Position numbers and translations under genes: made by a program. Source: VAZQ01 sp035263865 (GTDB taxonomy: Bacteria > Pseudomonadota > Alphaproteobacteria > Rhizobiales > Xanthobacteraceae). Taken from it: a stretch of 64,000 nucleotides of DNA. The stretch covers positions 1-64,000 of the forward strand of contig DATFQX010000214.1 in assembly GCA_035263865.1 (NCBI GenBank). The letters run 5' to 3'. Below, piece after piece: positions 8,934 to 16,961 of the stretch (its first letter is position 1; every line of letters begins with the position of its first letter). The notes beneath the pieces were generated by a model. It had not been told where the DNA came from and searched no databases. It was given only the letters and a program-made list of their open reading frames with translations.

Positions 8934-9536
8934 AGAAGGGCCGGGTCGCACCCTCGTGCTGACATCGAACCGTCTGAAACACGCATAAGCAACGACAGCC
9001 GCCTTACAGCATCGCCAAGTCTGAGGCGCACACAAACCGAATCGCTCGCGGCCAAACGGCAGGGCGGAATTGGGCGGGAGACTTCGCTTACCTGCGCCCA
9101 AGGACACAACCCAAGGGGGAAAAACTGACCCGCCCGGACGGGGAAATCCGGGCGGGTCGCGTTGATCGGCGCAGGGGATCGGGGGGGCGTGAGCGCCGAT
9201 CGGGGCTGTAATCCAGGCTTTTTCGGCCTGTTCGCCTATTAGTCTCCGCAACTGGCCGAAAGGTTCAAGTCGATTTTTGAGGATCCGAAGGGATTTTTTG
9301 GCGCGCCCGATGCCGTAACGCGCCGGGACAGTGCAGGAAAATACAAGCGATTTCAGGGAATTATGGATTGCAGCTGGAACGATCCTGGGCTGCACCAGTT
9401 CTAGAGGCTTAAGCGGCATGCCCGGCCAGTCGAGACGAACCGCACGCGGGTTGCCTTCCGCCGCCTAACACCCTTTTCGGCCGACTGGCGGACCGACATG
9501 GTGCCGCAAGCGCCCAACGCTACCGTCCCCGGCCGT
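8934..9536. other. Gap without a convincing gene
   Basis: About 600 bp between the TIGR03809 gene and the end of the anti-sigma gene. Open frames cross it, but they have no family resemblance and an Arg/Pro-rich composition. The only clear structure is the hairpin at 9120-9158 oriented for minus-strand transcription, which suggests that a short untranslated RNA or a long leader is transcribed leftwards from about 9.4 kb. Confidence 0.5.
9120..9158 (-). terminator. Rho-independent terminator, minus strand
   Basis: Perfect 12-bp stem GACCCGCCCGGA (9127-9138) / TCCGGGCGGGTC (9147-9158) with an 8-nt loop. On the minus strand it is followed by CAGTTTTT. No coding gene ends just upstream of it in that direction, so it may terminate a small RNA. 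Confidence 0.6.
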
Positions 9537-10217
9537 TTACTCCTTTGCAGCGACGAAACCGACCACCTTCGATTCTGACTGCATTTGCCGAACGATTTTG
9601 CCGACCTCGTCCTTCGGCAGCTTCGTTTCGGAAAGCCGAATGCGATAGAGCTGCCCTCCCATGTTCAGCGGTCCCTCGACCAGCGTGGCTTTGTAGGCCC
9701 CGAGAAAGTTGCTGATGTCGTTCGCAGTGGCTTGCGGCGCAAATCGCACGACGGCGAAAGAGCCTTCGCTCGGCGCGCTCGCGAGACCCGGACCGCTCGC
9801 AACGCCTTGCTCTTTGACCACGACCGCAGCAATGACAACCGCTTGCACGAAGATCGCGACAAGGGCGGCAGTTGCCGACCAGACCAGCGTGCGCGGGGTG
9901 AGGCTCGATAACAACTCGGAGAGGCGGCCACCGAGATCGAATGATCGTTGACGCCGCGGGGCGCGCGCCTCTTCGGCGTCGATAGCGGCGAACAGCTTCT
10001 CCATGGCGCGCGCCGACGGCGCACCGAGCGTCTCGTTGAGGTGAATCGTCTCGGCAAGCTCCTCGCGGACGAGATCATAGCGCCGCGCAAGTTCGCGGTC
10101 GCCCGCAAGCGCTTGTTCGACGCGATCAGCGTCGCGGCGACTGAGCGTCCCTGCGGCGTGCCACGGCAGCAGGGCCTCGATCTCGTGGCGCTCCGGCTCC
10201 TTATTGATCGCGTTCAT
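9537..10217 (-). CDS. Anti-sigma factor (membrane, cysteine-free)
   Basis: A 226-residue partner of the adjacent ECF sigma factor. The N-terminal cytoplasmic domain (EIEALLPWHAAGTLSRRDADRVE, about residues 11-33) resembles the zf-HC2-like anti-sigma fold but has no Cys pair, so it should not bind zinc in the classical way. A single membrane helix lies at about residues 110-134 (LVWSATAALVAIFVQAVVIAAVVV), followed by a periplasmic domain. The start at 10217 has GAGG six nt upstream and overlaps the sigma stop as ATGA, so the two are translationally coupled. It probably holds the sigma factor at the membrane. Confidence 0.82.
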   Translation of the reverse strand: MNAINKEPERHEIEALLPWHAAGTLSRRDADRVEQALAGDRELARRYDLVREELAETIHLNETLGAPSARAMEKLFAAIDAEEARAPRRQRSFDLGGRLSELLSSLTPRTLVWSATAALVAIFVQAVVIAAVVVKEQGVASGPGLASAPSEGSFAVVRFAPQATANDISNFLGAYKATLVEGPLNMGGQLYRIRLSETKLPKDEVGKIVRQMQSESKVVGFVAAKE

Positions 10218-10774
10218 GGCCAACCTCTTTCAATTCCTCCGGCCTTGAGCAGCTCTGCGAGCCGCTTGCGCGCGTAGAACATGCGCGTCTTGACAGTGTT
10301 CGCCGGGATGCCGACGATCTCGGCTACTTCTTCGACCGATTTCTCGTGGTAGTACACGAGGTCCACGATCTCCCGATGTTCTGCCGAAAGTCCCATGAGG
10401 CACTTTCGGATGCTTGCACTCTTGTCCTTCTTCTCTAGCGCGGTCGCGGGATCGTCCGATGGATCCTCGATCGCGCCTGCGGTGTCTTCGTCCAACTCCT
10501 CGTCAGACCTGCGTCTGAGTGCCGAGATGGCCTTGAAACGCGCAATGGCCAACATCCATGTCGACACCGTCGATCGACCTTCGAACCGACCAGCCTGACG
10601 CCACACGTCCAGAAACACCTCGCTGATTAGGTCCTCGGCCGTGCCCTCATCACGAACTAGGCGCACGACGAAGCGAAACACGCGCACGTGGTACCGCGCG
10701 TACAGCACCTGCATCGCGAGCCGATCGCCGTTCGCGATCCGTCCGATCAGCACCTCGTCTGATGTCGATTGCAT
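10214..10774 (-). CDS. ECF-type RNA polymerase sigma factor
   Basis: A 186-residue sigma-70 family protein of extracytoplasmic-function type. Region 2 is at about residues 20-95 (ARYHVRVFRFVVRLVRDEGTAEDLISEVFLDVWR) and region 4 at about residues 130-180 (LSAEHREIVDLVYYHEKSVEEVAEIVGIPANTVKTRMFYARKRL). An acidic linker (DEELDEDTAGAIEDPSDD) separates them. It is co-expressed with its anti-sigma factor through a 4-nt overlap. The signal sensed is unknown. Confidence 0.93.
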   Translation of the reverse strand: MQSTSDEVLIGRIANGDRLAMQVLYARYHVRVFRFVVRLVRDEGTAEDLISEVFLDVWRQAGRFEGRSTVSTWMLAIARFKAISALRRRSDEELDEDTAGAIEDPSDDPATALEKKDKSASIRKCLMGLSAEHREIVDLVYYHEKSVEEVAEIVGIPANTVKTRMFYARKRLAELLKAGGIERGWP

Positions 10775-11038
10775 CGCTCTCGGGCGGTCGGACTCGTGAC
10801 TTTAGTCGCAAGCGGCTACCGTTGGGTTCACGCTTCCGCCACAGAGATGGCAAGTGATCGACCCCCTATCTCGTGCCCCAGGGATGTGCATGTTTGCCGT
10901 CTATGCGGCTAAGATTATGGCCGACTGGAACTCGCGCCAATTTAAAATTATCAAATAAATTTAAGTACTTAGACTCCAGCCTGGGCGCCGCACAGGCAGA
11001 GGCGGTCCGACCTTTTTGCCTGTTTAGCGAGGGTTAAC
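10775..11038. promoter_or_regulatory. Intergenic promoter region of the sigma operon
   Basis: 264 bp upstream of the sigma gene, ending at the stop of the aspartate dehydrogenase gene. It contains an unusually AT-rich stretch around 10940-10970 (TTTAAAATTATCAAATAAAT) in otherwise GC-rich DNA. It is a likely promoter and possible autoregulation site for the ECF operon; no specific box was identified. Confidence 0.4.
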
Positions 11039-11845
11039 TCAGGTTCCAATTCGCAGCGGTGAGTGAAGTTTGCGCAGGGCGGCGAGCACCGAAAGCGCCG
11101 TAATGCGTCCGGTTCGGGGATTGTCCGAAGGGATGTTTTCAATCGACAGGGTGAAGCGAGCCGAGTCGCTGTCCACCTCGACGGTGTGGCAGTTACGCTC
11201 GATCAGGGGGTCGGCCCAGATCTCCGCTATTGTGCGATCGGGTCCAATGCCGGCCAGCGCCAGCGCCGCCGCCACGTTCACGTTAGCAGGAAAGCCGGCG
11301 GCGGCATCTCGCGCCGTTCCGGAGAACACGAGTCTAGGCTCGTTCAGGCCTTCCAGGGAGATGCCGTTTTCAACGAGGTATGGCGCACCCACAAGGCTGC
11401 GCGGCGGCTTGCGTGTGATCATGCGCACCGCATGAATGCGGCCTTCGGCCGCAGCGGTAACGGCGTCAAGCCCCAAGAGGGCACCACTCGGCACGATGAT
11501 CTGTCCTCCGCGCACTTTCGCCAGCTCTATCAATTCGGGCCGGGGCAGCAGCGCGCCGACGGACAGCACCATCACGTTTTTCCCTGCCTCCAGCATCGGC
11601 CGGCAGATTGCTTCGAGCATGGACGCGGGGGTGCATTCGATCGCTAGGTCAGCATGGGCCGGAAACTCCGCGGGCCCCACTAAAGGACACGTGACCCGTT
11701 CCGCACGAAGCCAAGCTTGAGCCTTCGCCTGGTCTCGCACCGCGGCGCAGGCCAGCACAAAACCAGGCATGCCCGCCGACAGCTCGCGCGCGACCACGCG
11801 GCCGATGGCGCCGAGACCGCCAACAGCAACGCGGGTCATCGGCAT
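11039..11845 (-). CDS. nadX: Aspartate dehydrogenase
   Basis: A 268-residue NAD(P)-dependent enzyme of the NadX family, which oxidises L-aspartate to iminoaspartate for NAD synthesis or acts in amino-acid catabolism. The Rossmann motif VAVGGLGAIGRVVA is at residues 6-19. IVPSGALLGLDAV and the C-terminal dimer region with NVNVAAALALAGIG and NCHTVEV match the family. Start codons at 11845 and 11839 are both possible. It is divergent from the Bug gene at 11978, which hints that it could serve catabolism of an imported acid rather than NAD synthesis. Confidence 0.85.
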   Translation of the reverse strand: MPMTRVAVGGLGAIGRVVARELSAGMPGFVLACAAVRDQAKAQAWLRAERVTCPLVGPAEFPAHADLAIECTPASMLEAICRPMLEAGKNVMVLSVGALLPRPELIELAKVRGGQIIVPSGALLGLDAVTAAAEGRIHAVRMITRKPPRSLVGAPYLVENGISLEGLNEPRLVFSGTARDAAAGFPANVNVAAALALAGIGPDRTIAEIWADPLIERNCHTVEVDSDSARFTLSIENIPSDNPRTGRITALSVLAALRKLHSPLRIGT

Positions 11846-11977
11846 GGGCGAGACCTGGGCACGATGAGACCTCCCGAACGTTGCTTACGCGGCTCGCTTG
11901 CCCGTCACAAGCCAGCCGCGACTTGACCGGCATCTGTCCAAAGCACAAATCTCTCGAGCGATCAGGGAGAAAACGAA

Positions 11978-12976
11978 ATGTTCAGATTAGGCATGAGCCG
12001 TGTGCTCAAGAGCGTAGGTGGGGCATGCGGCATCGTGCTCGCATTCACCAGCGTGACGCTAGGCCAAGCGTATCCCACAAGGCCGATGACAATGATCATT
12101 CCATTCGCGGCCGGCGGCCCCACCGACGTACTCGGCCGCGTCATGGCGCAACGTATGAGCGAGACCCTCGGCCAGCAGGTCGTGGTCGAGAACGTCGGTG
12201 GCGCCGGCGGCATGACCGGCTCCAAGCGCGTGGCCGATGCTGCGCCCGACGGCTACACTTTCGTACTCGGCACGGTCGGTACCCATGCGCAGAGCCAGAC
12301 CATGTACAAAAAGCCCCTCTACAATGCAGCGACCGATTTTACGCCGGTTGCCCTCATCGCCGAGGTTCCGATCGTGCTCATTACGCGCAAGGATCTGCCG
12401 GTGAATAACCTCCAAGAATTTATCGCTTATGCCAAAGCCAACCAGACAAAGATGCAGTATGGTTCGGCCGGGGCGGGCTCGGCGACCCATCTTGGGTGCG
12501 TTCTGCTCAACTACCTCATCGGTGTCGACATCACCCACGTCCCTTATCGTGGCACCGGCCCCGCCATGCAGGATCTGCAAGGCGGCCGAATCGATTACCT
12601 CTGCGAGATTGTTAGCACCGCCAAGCCGCAGATCGACGGCGGGACGGTGAAGCCGATTGCGATCATGACAAAGGAGCGCTCCCCCGCGCTCTCGAACGTG
12701 CCGACCGGTCTCGAGCAGGGGACGCCGAATCTCGAGGCCTATACCTGGAACGCTATCTTCCTTTCCAAGGGCGCGCCTGCCGACGTCGTCAAGAAGCTCC
12801 ATGACGCGACGGTTGAGGCCATGAAGACGCCGTCGGTACGCGAACGACTCGAAGCGCTTGGCGCCGTCATCGTGCCCGAGGAGCGTGCCACCCCGGAATA
12901 TCTCGGCCAATTCGTCAAGAGCGAGATCGACAAGTGGGCCGCTCCAATCAAAGCAAGCGGCGTGGCCGTGGATTAA
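11978..12976 (+). CDS. Bug-family solute-binding protein (TctC-like)
   Basis: A 332-residue periplasmic binding protein of the tripartite tricarboxylate transporter type. It has an N-terminal signal peptide (about residues 1-29) and the conserved β-strands YPTRPMTMIIPFAAGGPTD, QQVVVENVGGAGG and ADAAPDGYTFVLGT. These proteins bind carboxylates, amides or aromatic acids. No TctA/TctB membrane genes are in the window. The start has AGGGAGA seven nt upstream. It is most similar in sequence to the Bug gene at 40211. Confidence 0.93.
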   Translation: MFRLGMSRVLKSVGGACGIVLAFTSVTLGQAYPTRPMTMIIPFAAGGPTDVLGRVMAQRMSETLGQQVVVENVGGAGGMTGSKRVADAAPDGYTFVLGTVGTHAQSQTMYKKPLYNAATDFTPVALIAEVPIVLITRKDLPVNNLQEFIAYAKANQTKMQYGSAGAGSATHLGCVLLNYLIGVDITHVPYRGTGPAMQDLQGGRIDYLCEIVSTAKPQIDGGTVKPIAIMTKERSPALSNVPTGLEQGTPNLEAYTWNAIFLSKGAPADVVKKLHDATVEAMKTPSVRERLEALGAVIVPEERATPEYLGQFVKSEIDKWAAPIKASGVAVD

Positions 12977-13018
12977 CCGGACGCGCGACGGCAGTGCCAG
13001 CAAGCGCGAACGTGCTTG

Positions 13019-13225
13019 CTATTCCAGCTCGATTTCGCCTTTGACCTCGTGCGAAAGGCCGACGCCGCGCACCGTGACCGTGGCTGTGGCGGGAAATTTC
13101 TCGTTGCCTTTGAGCCTACCCTCCGCAACGGCCTGGCGCACCGCCTTCTCGATCTCGCGCTGGGCGCTTACCCCAAGGGTTTTGAGGAATTTGCGAATAC
13201 TGCCATTGAAGACGTCCTCGTCCAT
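13019..13225 (-). CDS. DUF6494 family small protein
   Basis: A 68-residue protein, MDEDVFNGSIRKFLKTLGVS at the N-terminus, matching the DUF6494 family of uncharacterised alphaproteobacterial proteins. Two tandem ATG codons exist; AAGGAGG ends two nt before the first and five nt before the second, so 13225 is preferred. The C-terminal half is β-rich and acidic (TVTVRGVGLSHEVKGEIELE). It is convergent with the upstream Bug gene across 42 bp. Confidence 0.75.
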   Translation of the reverse strand: MDEDVFNGSIRKFLKTLGVSAQREIEKAVRQAVAEGRLKGNEKFPATATVTVRGVGLSHEVKGEIELE

Positions 13226-13383
13226 CATCGCCTCCTTTGCGCCATTATACGCCTGAGTGGCCGCCGTCGAATCGCCCCGTTTGAGCCGCGGATTGCGCGA
13301 ACAATTCCCTATTTGCGTCAATGTGAAGCCATGACATCCGGTGCGTATATGTGTGTGCCCGCATTGACCAATTGGGGGGATCG

Positions 13384-13983
13384 ATGCCCACGCCACGCAG
13401 ATTGGCCGTTCTGATAGCCGGCGCCGCGGTGCTGGCCAGCCTGTCCGCGAGCCCAGTACAGGCGTGCGATAATGATCGTTACCCATGCCCGGTCATCGCA
13501 CAGACGCAGAATACGCCCGAGGCTACAGCTAAATCATCGTCGCGCAAGAAAACGGCGCACACGGCGCGCCAGGAGAAGGACCGCGCGAAAAGTGAAGCTC
13601 AAGCCCCATCGTCGGTTTCGAAAAATGCGGCTGGTGGCCAGGGGCAAGCGACTGCGTCCGGCAGCAAGACAGCGGCCAAACCCGCATCCACATCAACCCT
13701 GAATGAGCAGATTGATCGCGAGGAAAGCCAAGTATCCGCGGCGGCGGCGGCTTGGCTCGTTGGCGCCAATGCCGAGGAAACCGCCGCGCAGCCAGGAATT
13801 GGTGATGACGCGGCCACGGCCGTTCCGGCAAATGCGGTGCAATTAGTCGATCCGCACGAGCCCAACGAACTCGATCTTGCGGCAGCTTCCCCGGCGCCAG
13901 CGCAGTCCAGTTGGCTCAGCTCTCTCCTCGCAACTTTGGGTGCAGCTCTCGCCGCAGCCTCCGCTTTGCGCTTCTTCGTCTGA
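13384..13983 (+). CDS. Hypothetical exported low-complexity protein
   Basis: A 199-residue protein with a signal peptide (MPTPRRLAVLIAGAAVLASL, cleavage likely after VQA), an Ala/Ser/Lys-rich disordered middle and a C-terminal hydrophobic segment (LLATLGAALAAASALRFFV). GGGGGGA precedes the ATG at 13384. Two cysteines shortly after the signal peptide (ACDNDRYPCP) could form a disulfide. No family is recognised. It may be membrane-tethered at its C-terminus. Confidence 0.6.
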   Translation: MPTPRRLAVLIAGAAVLASLSASPVQACDNDRYPCPVIAQTQNTPEATAKSSSRKKTAHTARQEKDRAKSEAQAPSSVSKNAAGGQGQATASGSKTAAKPASTSTLNEQIDREESQVSAAAAAWLVGANAEETAAQPGIGDDAATAVPANAVQLVDPHEPNELDLAAASPAPAQSSWLSSLLATLGAALAAASALRFFV

Positions 13984-14075
13984 ATCTTTCCTGCCTAGGG
14001 CCTTGGTCGGGCTGCTTTGCTTGACAAGAGTTCCTGTTCTGTTCTTCATGGCAGCCAAGAGCCGAGGGGCTGCCG

Positions 14076-15176
14076 ATGCCAATTTTCACGCCTCATCAAG
14101 ATGCCGCCCTGATGGCGGCTTCGGCCTGGCTCAAAACCGCGCGCGGGCGTGCTTCGATATTCCGCTTATTCGGCTATGCCGGGACCGGCAAAACCACGCT
14201 CGCCAAGCATCTCGCCGAAAGTATCGACGGCAAGGTCCTGTTCGCGGCCTTCACCGGCAAGGCCGCATGCGTAATGCGCAGCAAGGGCTGTCACGGCGCC
14301 ACCACGATCCACAGCCTCATCTACAGGGCGCGCGACAGTGGTCAGGAGACGCCCACTTTCGAGCTTTGGGACGAGGCGCCCGCCTCCAAGGCAAAGCTCA
14401 TCATCATCGACGAATGCTCGATGGTCGACGACGAGCTTGCCCGCGATCTGATGTCGTTCGGTGTGCCGCTATTGGTGCTCGGCGATCCCGCACAACTGCC
14501 GCCGATCCAAGGCGGCGGGTTTTTCACCGGCGCCGAACCTGACGCCATGCTCACCGAAGTTCATCGGCAGGCCCAGGATGATCCGATTGTGCGGTTGTCG
14601 ATGATGATCCGAGCGGGCAAGACGCTGCAGGAAGGGCGCTATGGGGAGAGCGAGGTGGTGCGCCGCGAGGCGGTGGACTCTGCGCGCGTGACCGGCGCCG
14701 ACCAAATCCTTGTGGGCCGCAACACCACGCGGCGCGCCTACAACGCGCGCTTGCGGGAGCGGCGCGGCTTTGTCGACGCATTGCCGATCGCGGGCGACAA
14801 GCTCGTTTGCCTGCGCAACAACCGCCGCAAGGGGTTATTCAACGGCGGCCTGTGGGTGGTTAGTGAATCCCCGAAGAGACGGCGGCAAATTCTCCGCATG
14901 CGGCTCAGGCCGGACGAGGAGGTTGGTGGGCGAATGACCAGGGTCTCGGTCCGTCCGGAATGCTTCACCGGCGCCATCGAGCAGTTGGACTGGCCAGCGC
15001 GCAAATCCTATGACGAGTTCGACTTCGGCTATGTGTTGACCGTCCACAAGGCACAAGGTTCACAGTGGAATGACGTGGTGTTGTTCGACGAGTCAGTCGC
15101 ATTCCCGGAGAACCGCGACCGCTGGCTCTATACAGGAGTAACGCGGGCGGCGAAACGACTCACCCTGGTGGTGTGA
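14076..15176 (+). CDS. RecD-like ATP-dependent helicase
   Basis: A 366-residue superfamily 1B DNA helicase of the RecD/exodeoxyribonuclease V alpha type without the N-terminal domains. Walker A GYAGTGKTT is at about residues 34-42, Walker B LIIIDECSMVDD at about 108-119, motif III LGDPAQLPP at about 134-142, and a C-terminal UvrD-like 2B region with VLTVHKAQGSQWNDVVLFDE and YTGVTRA. It likely works in DNA repair, or could be of phage origin since such short forms occur in prophages. GAGGGG lies seven nt before the start, and a TTGACA box stands at about 14019. Confidence 0.88.
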   Translation: MPIFTPHQDAALMAASAWLKTARGRASIFRLFGYAGTGKTTLAKHLAESIDGKVLFAAFTGKAACVMRSKGCHGATTIHSLIYRARDSGQETPTFELWDEAPASKAKLIIIDECSMVDDELARDLMSFGVPLLVLGDPAQLPPIQGGGFFTGAEPDAMLTEVHRQAQDDPIVRLSMMIRAGKTLQEGRYGESEVVRREAVDSARVTGADQILVGRNTTRRAYNARLRERRGFVDALPIAGDKLVCLRNNRRKGLFNGGLWVVSESPKRRRQILRMRLRPDEEVGGRMTRVSVRPECFTGAIEQLDWPARKSYDEFDFGYVLTVHKAQGSQWNDVVLFDESVAFPENRDRWLYTGVTRAAKRLTLVV

Positions 15177-15182
15177 CGAGTT

Positions 15183-16853
15183 TCACTTCGTTTGCCCTTC
15201 CACCTCGCGCACCGGCGTCTCCGGGACCAGGCCAGCGCGCCGGCGGGCAAAGGTCTCCTCGCCATTTTGCTGCCAGCGGCCGGCGACGGCGCGCTGTGCA
15301 TAAACGTCCCAGCTCGCCGACCAATCGCCGAGCGAATAGCCGTGCCATGGCGCTTGGGGCGTCAATGCGGGTAGCTCGAGCTCCTGCCAAATCGTGCGCG
15401 CCCGCTCCATGAATTCCCGCGCGGGCAAGGCAAGCGGCGGCGCTGCATGTTTTAGCGTTGCATCGATGAGAATGCCCGAATCTTCCTCCCGCGGAGCAGA
15501 TTTCGGCCCATGGCCGGCGGAGCGATGGGGGGCGATATGTACGTCTTCCATCGGGTTCGAGCGGTAGGCGAGCGCCCAAAACACAGCATCGGCGTTCGTC
15601 GGATCGATGTCCTCGCTCACCGCAATGCAGACCTTCCCACAATCGGGCAGGAGCGTCGCGGCCGCGTGCAAACCCCGCCAGATTTCGGTACGCGGGGTCC
15701 CCTGCGCGTACTGCACCAAGATGATCTTGCGCAAGTTGGAGAGCGGCTCGTGCATGACCACCCGGCGGACTTCTTTGATCCCCAGGTGCTGGCGCAGATG
15801 CGTGAAGAACAACGGCTCCATCGCCACCTTCTTGAGTACGCTCGATTCGCTCGGCGTCACTTGGCTGATGATGGAGGTAAACACAGGGGACTTTCGCTGC
15901 GTGACCGCGGTCACCCGCATCGACATGTTGAAGTCCTCGAGCGCGACGTGGCCGTGACTTTCCCCGAACGGACCTTCCGGTTCCAGCAGATCAGGATCGA
16001 TCAGTCCTTCAATGATGATTTCGGCGTCGGCCGGTACGTTGAGATCGACGGTGACCGCTTTCGCCACACGCATCGGCACGCCCGCGAGCGCCCCCGCCAC
16101 TGCCATTTCATCGGAATCGACGGCAAGCTTCATTCCGCCCGTGAACATCGCGACCGGCGCACAGCCGACGACGATCGCGGAGGGCATCGGCTCGCCGCGC
16201 CGGTTGTGCTTCTTCCAATGCAGATATCCGCCGGCGCCGCCGATCCGCGCGGCCATGCGCACGCCGAGCCGGTCAGTCGCCTTCAGCGCCGCGCGGTATG
16301 TTCCCATGTTCTGAACGCCCGTTTCTGGGTCGCGCGTGATGCACAGCGTCGCCGTCAGGTAGGGCGCAGCGTCGAAGCCCGGTGTCGAAATCGGCACCGG
16401 TAGGCGCGCCAAGCCCTTGCCGCTGCCGCGCAGCTCCTCGCCCGTGATCACGACCGCCTGGCACGCCGGCGCCTCAACGAGAACCGGCGGGATCGGGCTT
16501 GCGATCGCGCGCACCCACGCCGCTTCGATCTCCTCGACGGGGCACCCCATGCCGATGGCGTAGATCTGCGGCGAGGCAGCGAGCGCGCCGACCGCGACCG
16601 GAATCTCGTAACGACGACCGGACGAGTCGATGACATTGGTGAACAAGAACGCGCGCCGCTGATCCTCCCTCAGTCCCCCCTGGAATTGCCAGCGCACCAA
16701 CGGATGCAATTCGGTATCCTTGTTGATCGCCCGATCGATGCGCAACAGCATTCCCCGCGCCTCGAGGGCGGCGAGGTGTGATTGGAAATCGAGCGGCGGT
16801 CCCGCGTCCGGTTTTCGTGCGGACCGACGCGCATCGGCACCCACGTCGAGCAT
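15183..16853 (-). CDS. UbiD family decarboxylase
   Basis: A 556-residue enzyme of the prenylated-FMN-dependent UbiD decarboxylase family, acting on aromatic or α,β-unsaturated acids. Family features include GGLREDQRRAFLFTNVIDSSG near residue 60, GTYRAALK, RIGGAGGYLHWKKHNRRGEPMP, the EGPFGESHGH cofactor/active-site segment and SEDIDPTNADAVFWALAYR. No ubiX is visible in the window. It is divergent from the molybdenum hydroxylase gene (108 bp apart), which suggests shared control and a common aromatic or heterocyclic catabolic role. The exact substrate is unknown. Confidence 0.9.
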   Translation of the reverse strand: MLDVGADARRSARKPDAGPPLDFQSHLAALEARGMLLRIDRAINKDTELHPLVRWQFQGGLREDQRRAFLFTNVIDSSGRRYEIPVAVGALAASPQIYAIGMGCPVEEIEAAWVRAIASPIPPVLVEAPACQAVVITGEELRGSGKGLARLPVPISTPGFDAAPYLTATLCITRDPETGVQNMGTYRAALKATDRLGVRMAARIGGAGGYLHWKKHNRRGEPMPSAIVVGCAPVAMFTGGMKLAVDSDEMAVAGALAGVPMRVAKAVTVDLNVPADAEIIIEGLIDPDLLEPEGPFGESHGHVALEDFNMSMRVTAVTQRKSPVFTSIISQVTPSESSVLKKVAMEPLFFTHLRQHLGIKEVRRVVMHEPLSNLRKIILVQYAQGTPRTEIWRGLHAAATLLPDCGKVCIAVSEDIDPTNADAVFWALAYRSNPMEDVHIAPHRSAGHGPKSAPREEDSGILIDATLKHAAPPLALPAREFMERARTIWQELELPALTPQAPWHGYSLGDWSASWDVYAQRAVAGRWQQNGEETFARRRAGLVPETPVREVEGQTK

Positions 16854-16961
16854 AGTCGCAACCTTATCGTTTCGCGGCTAACGTACGATCTGTCCCGATT
16901 GCAATGCAATGCTTTCGGTATATCGTGGCGAGCGCATTGCGCTGTTCCGGGACATCCGACC

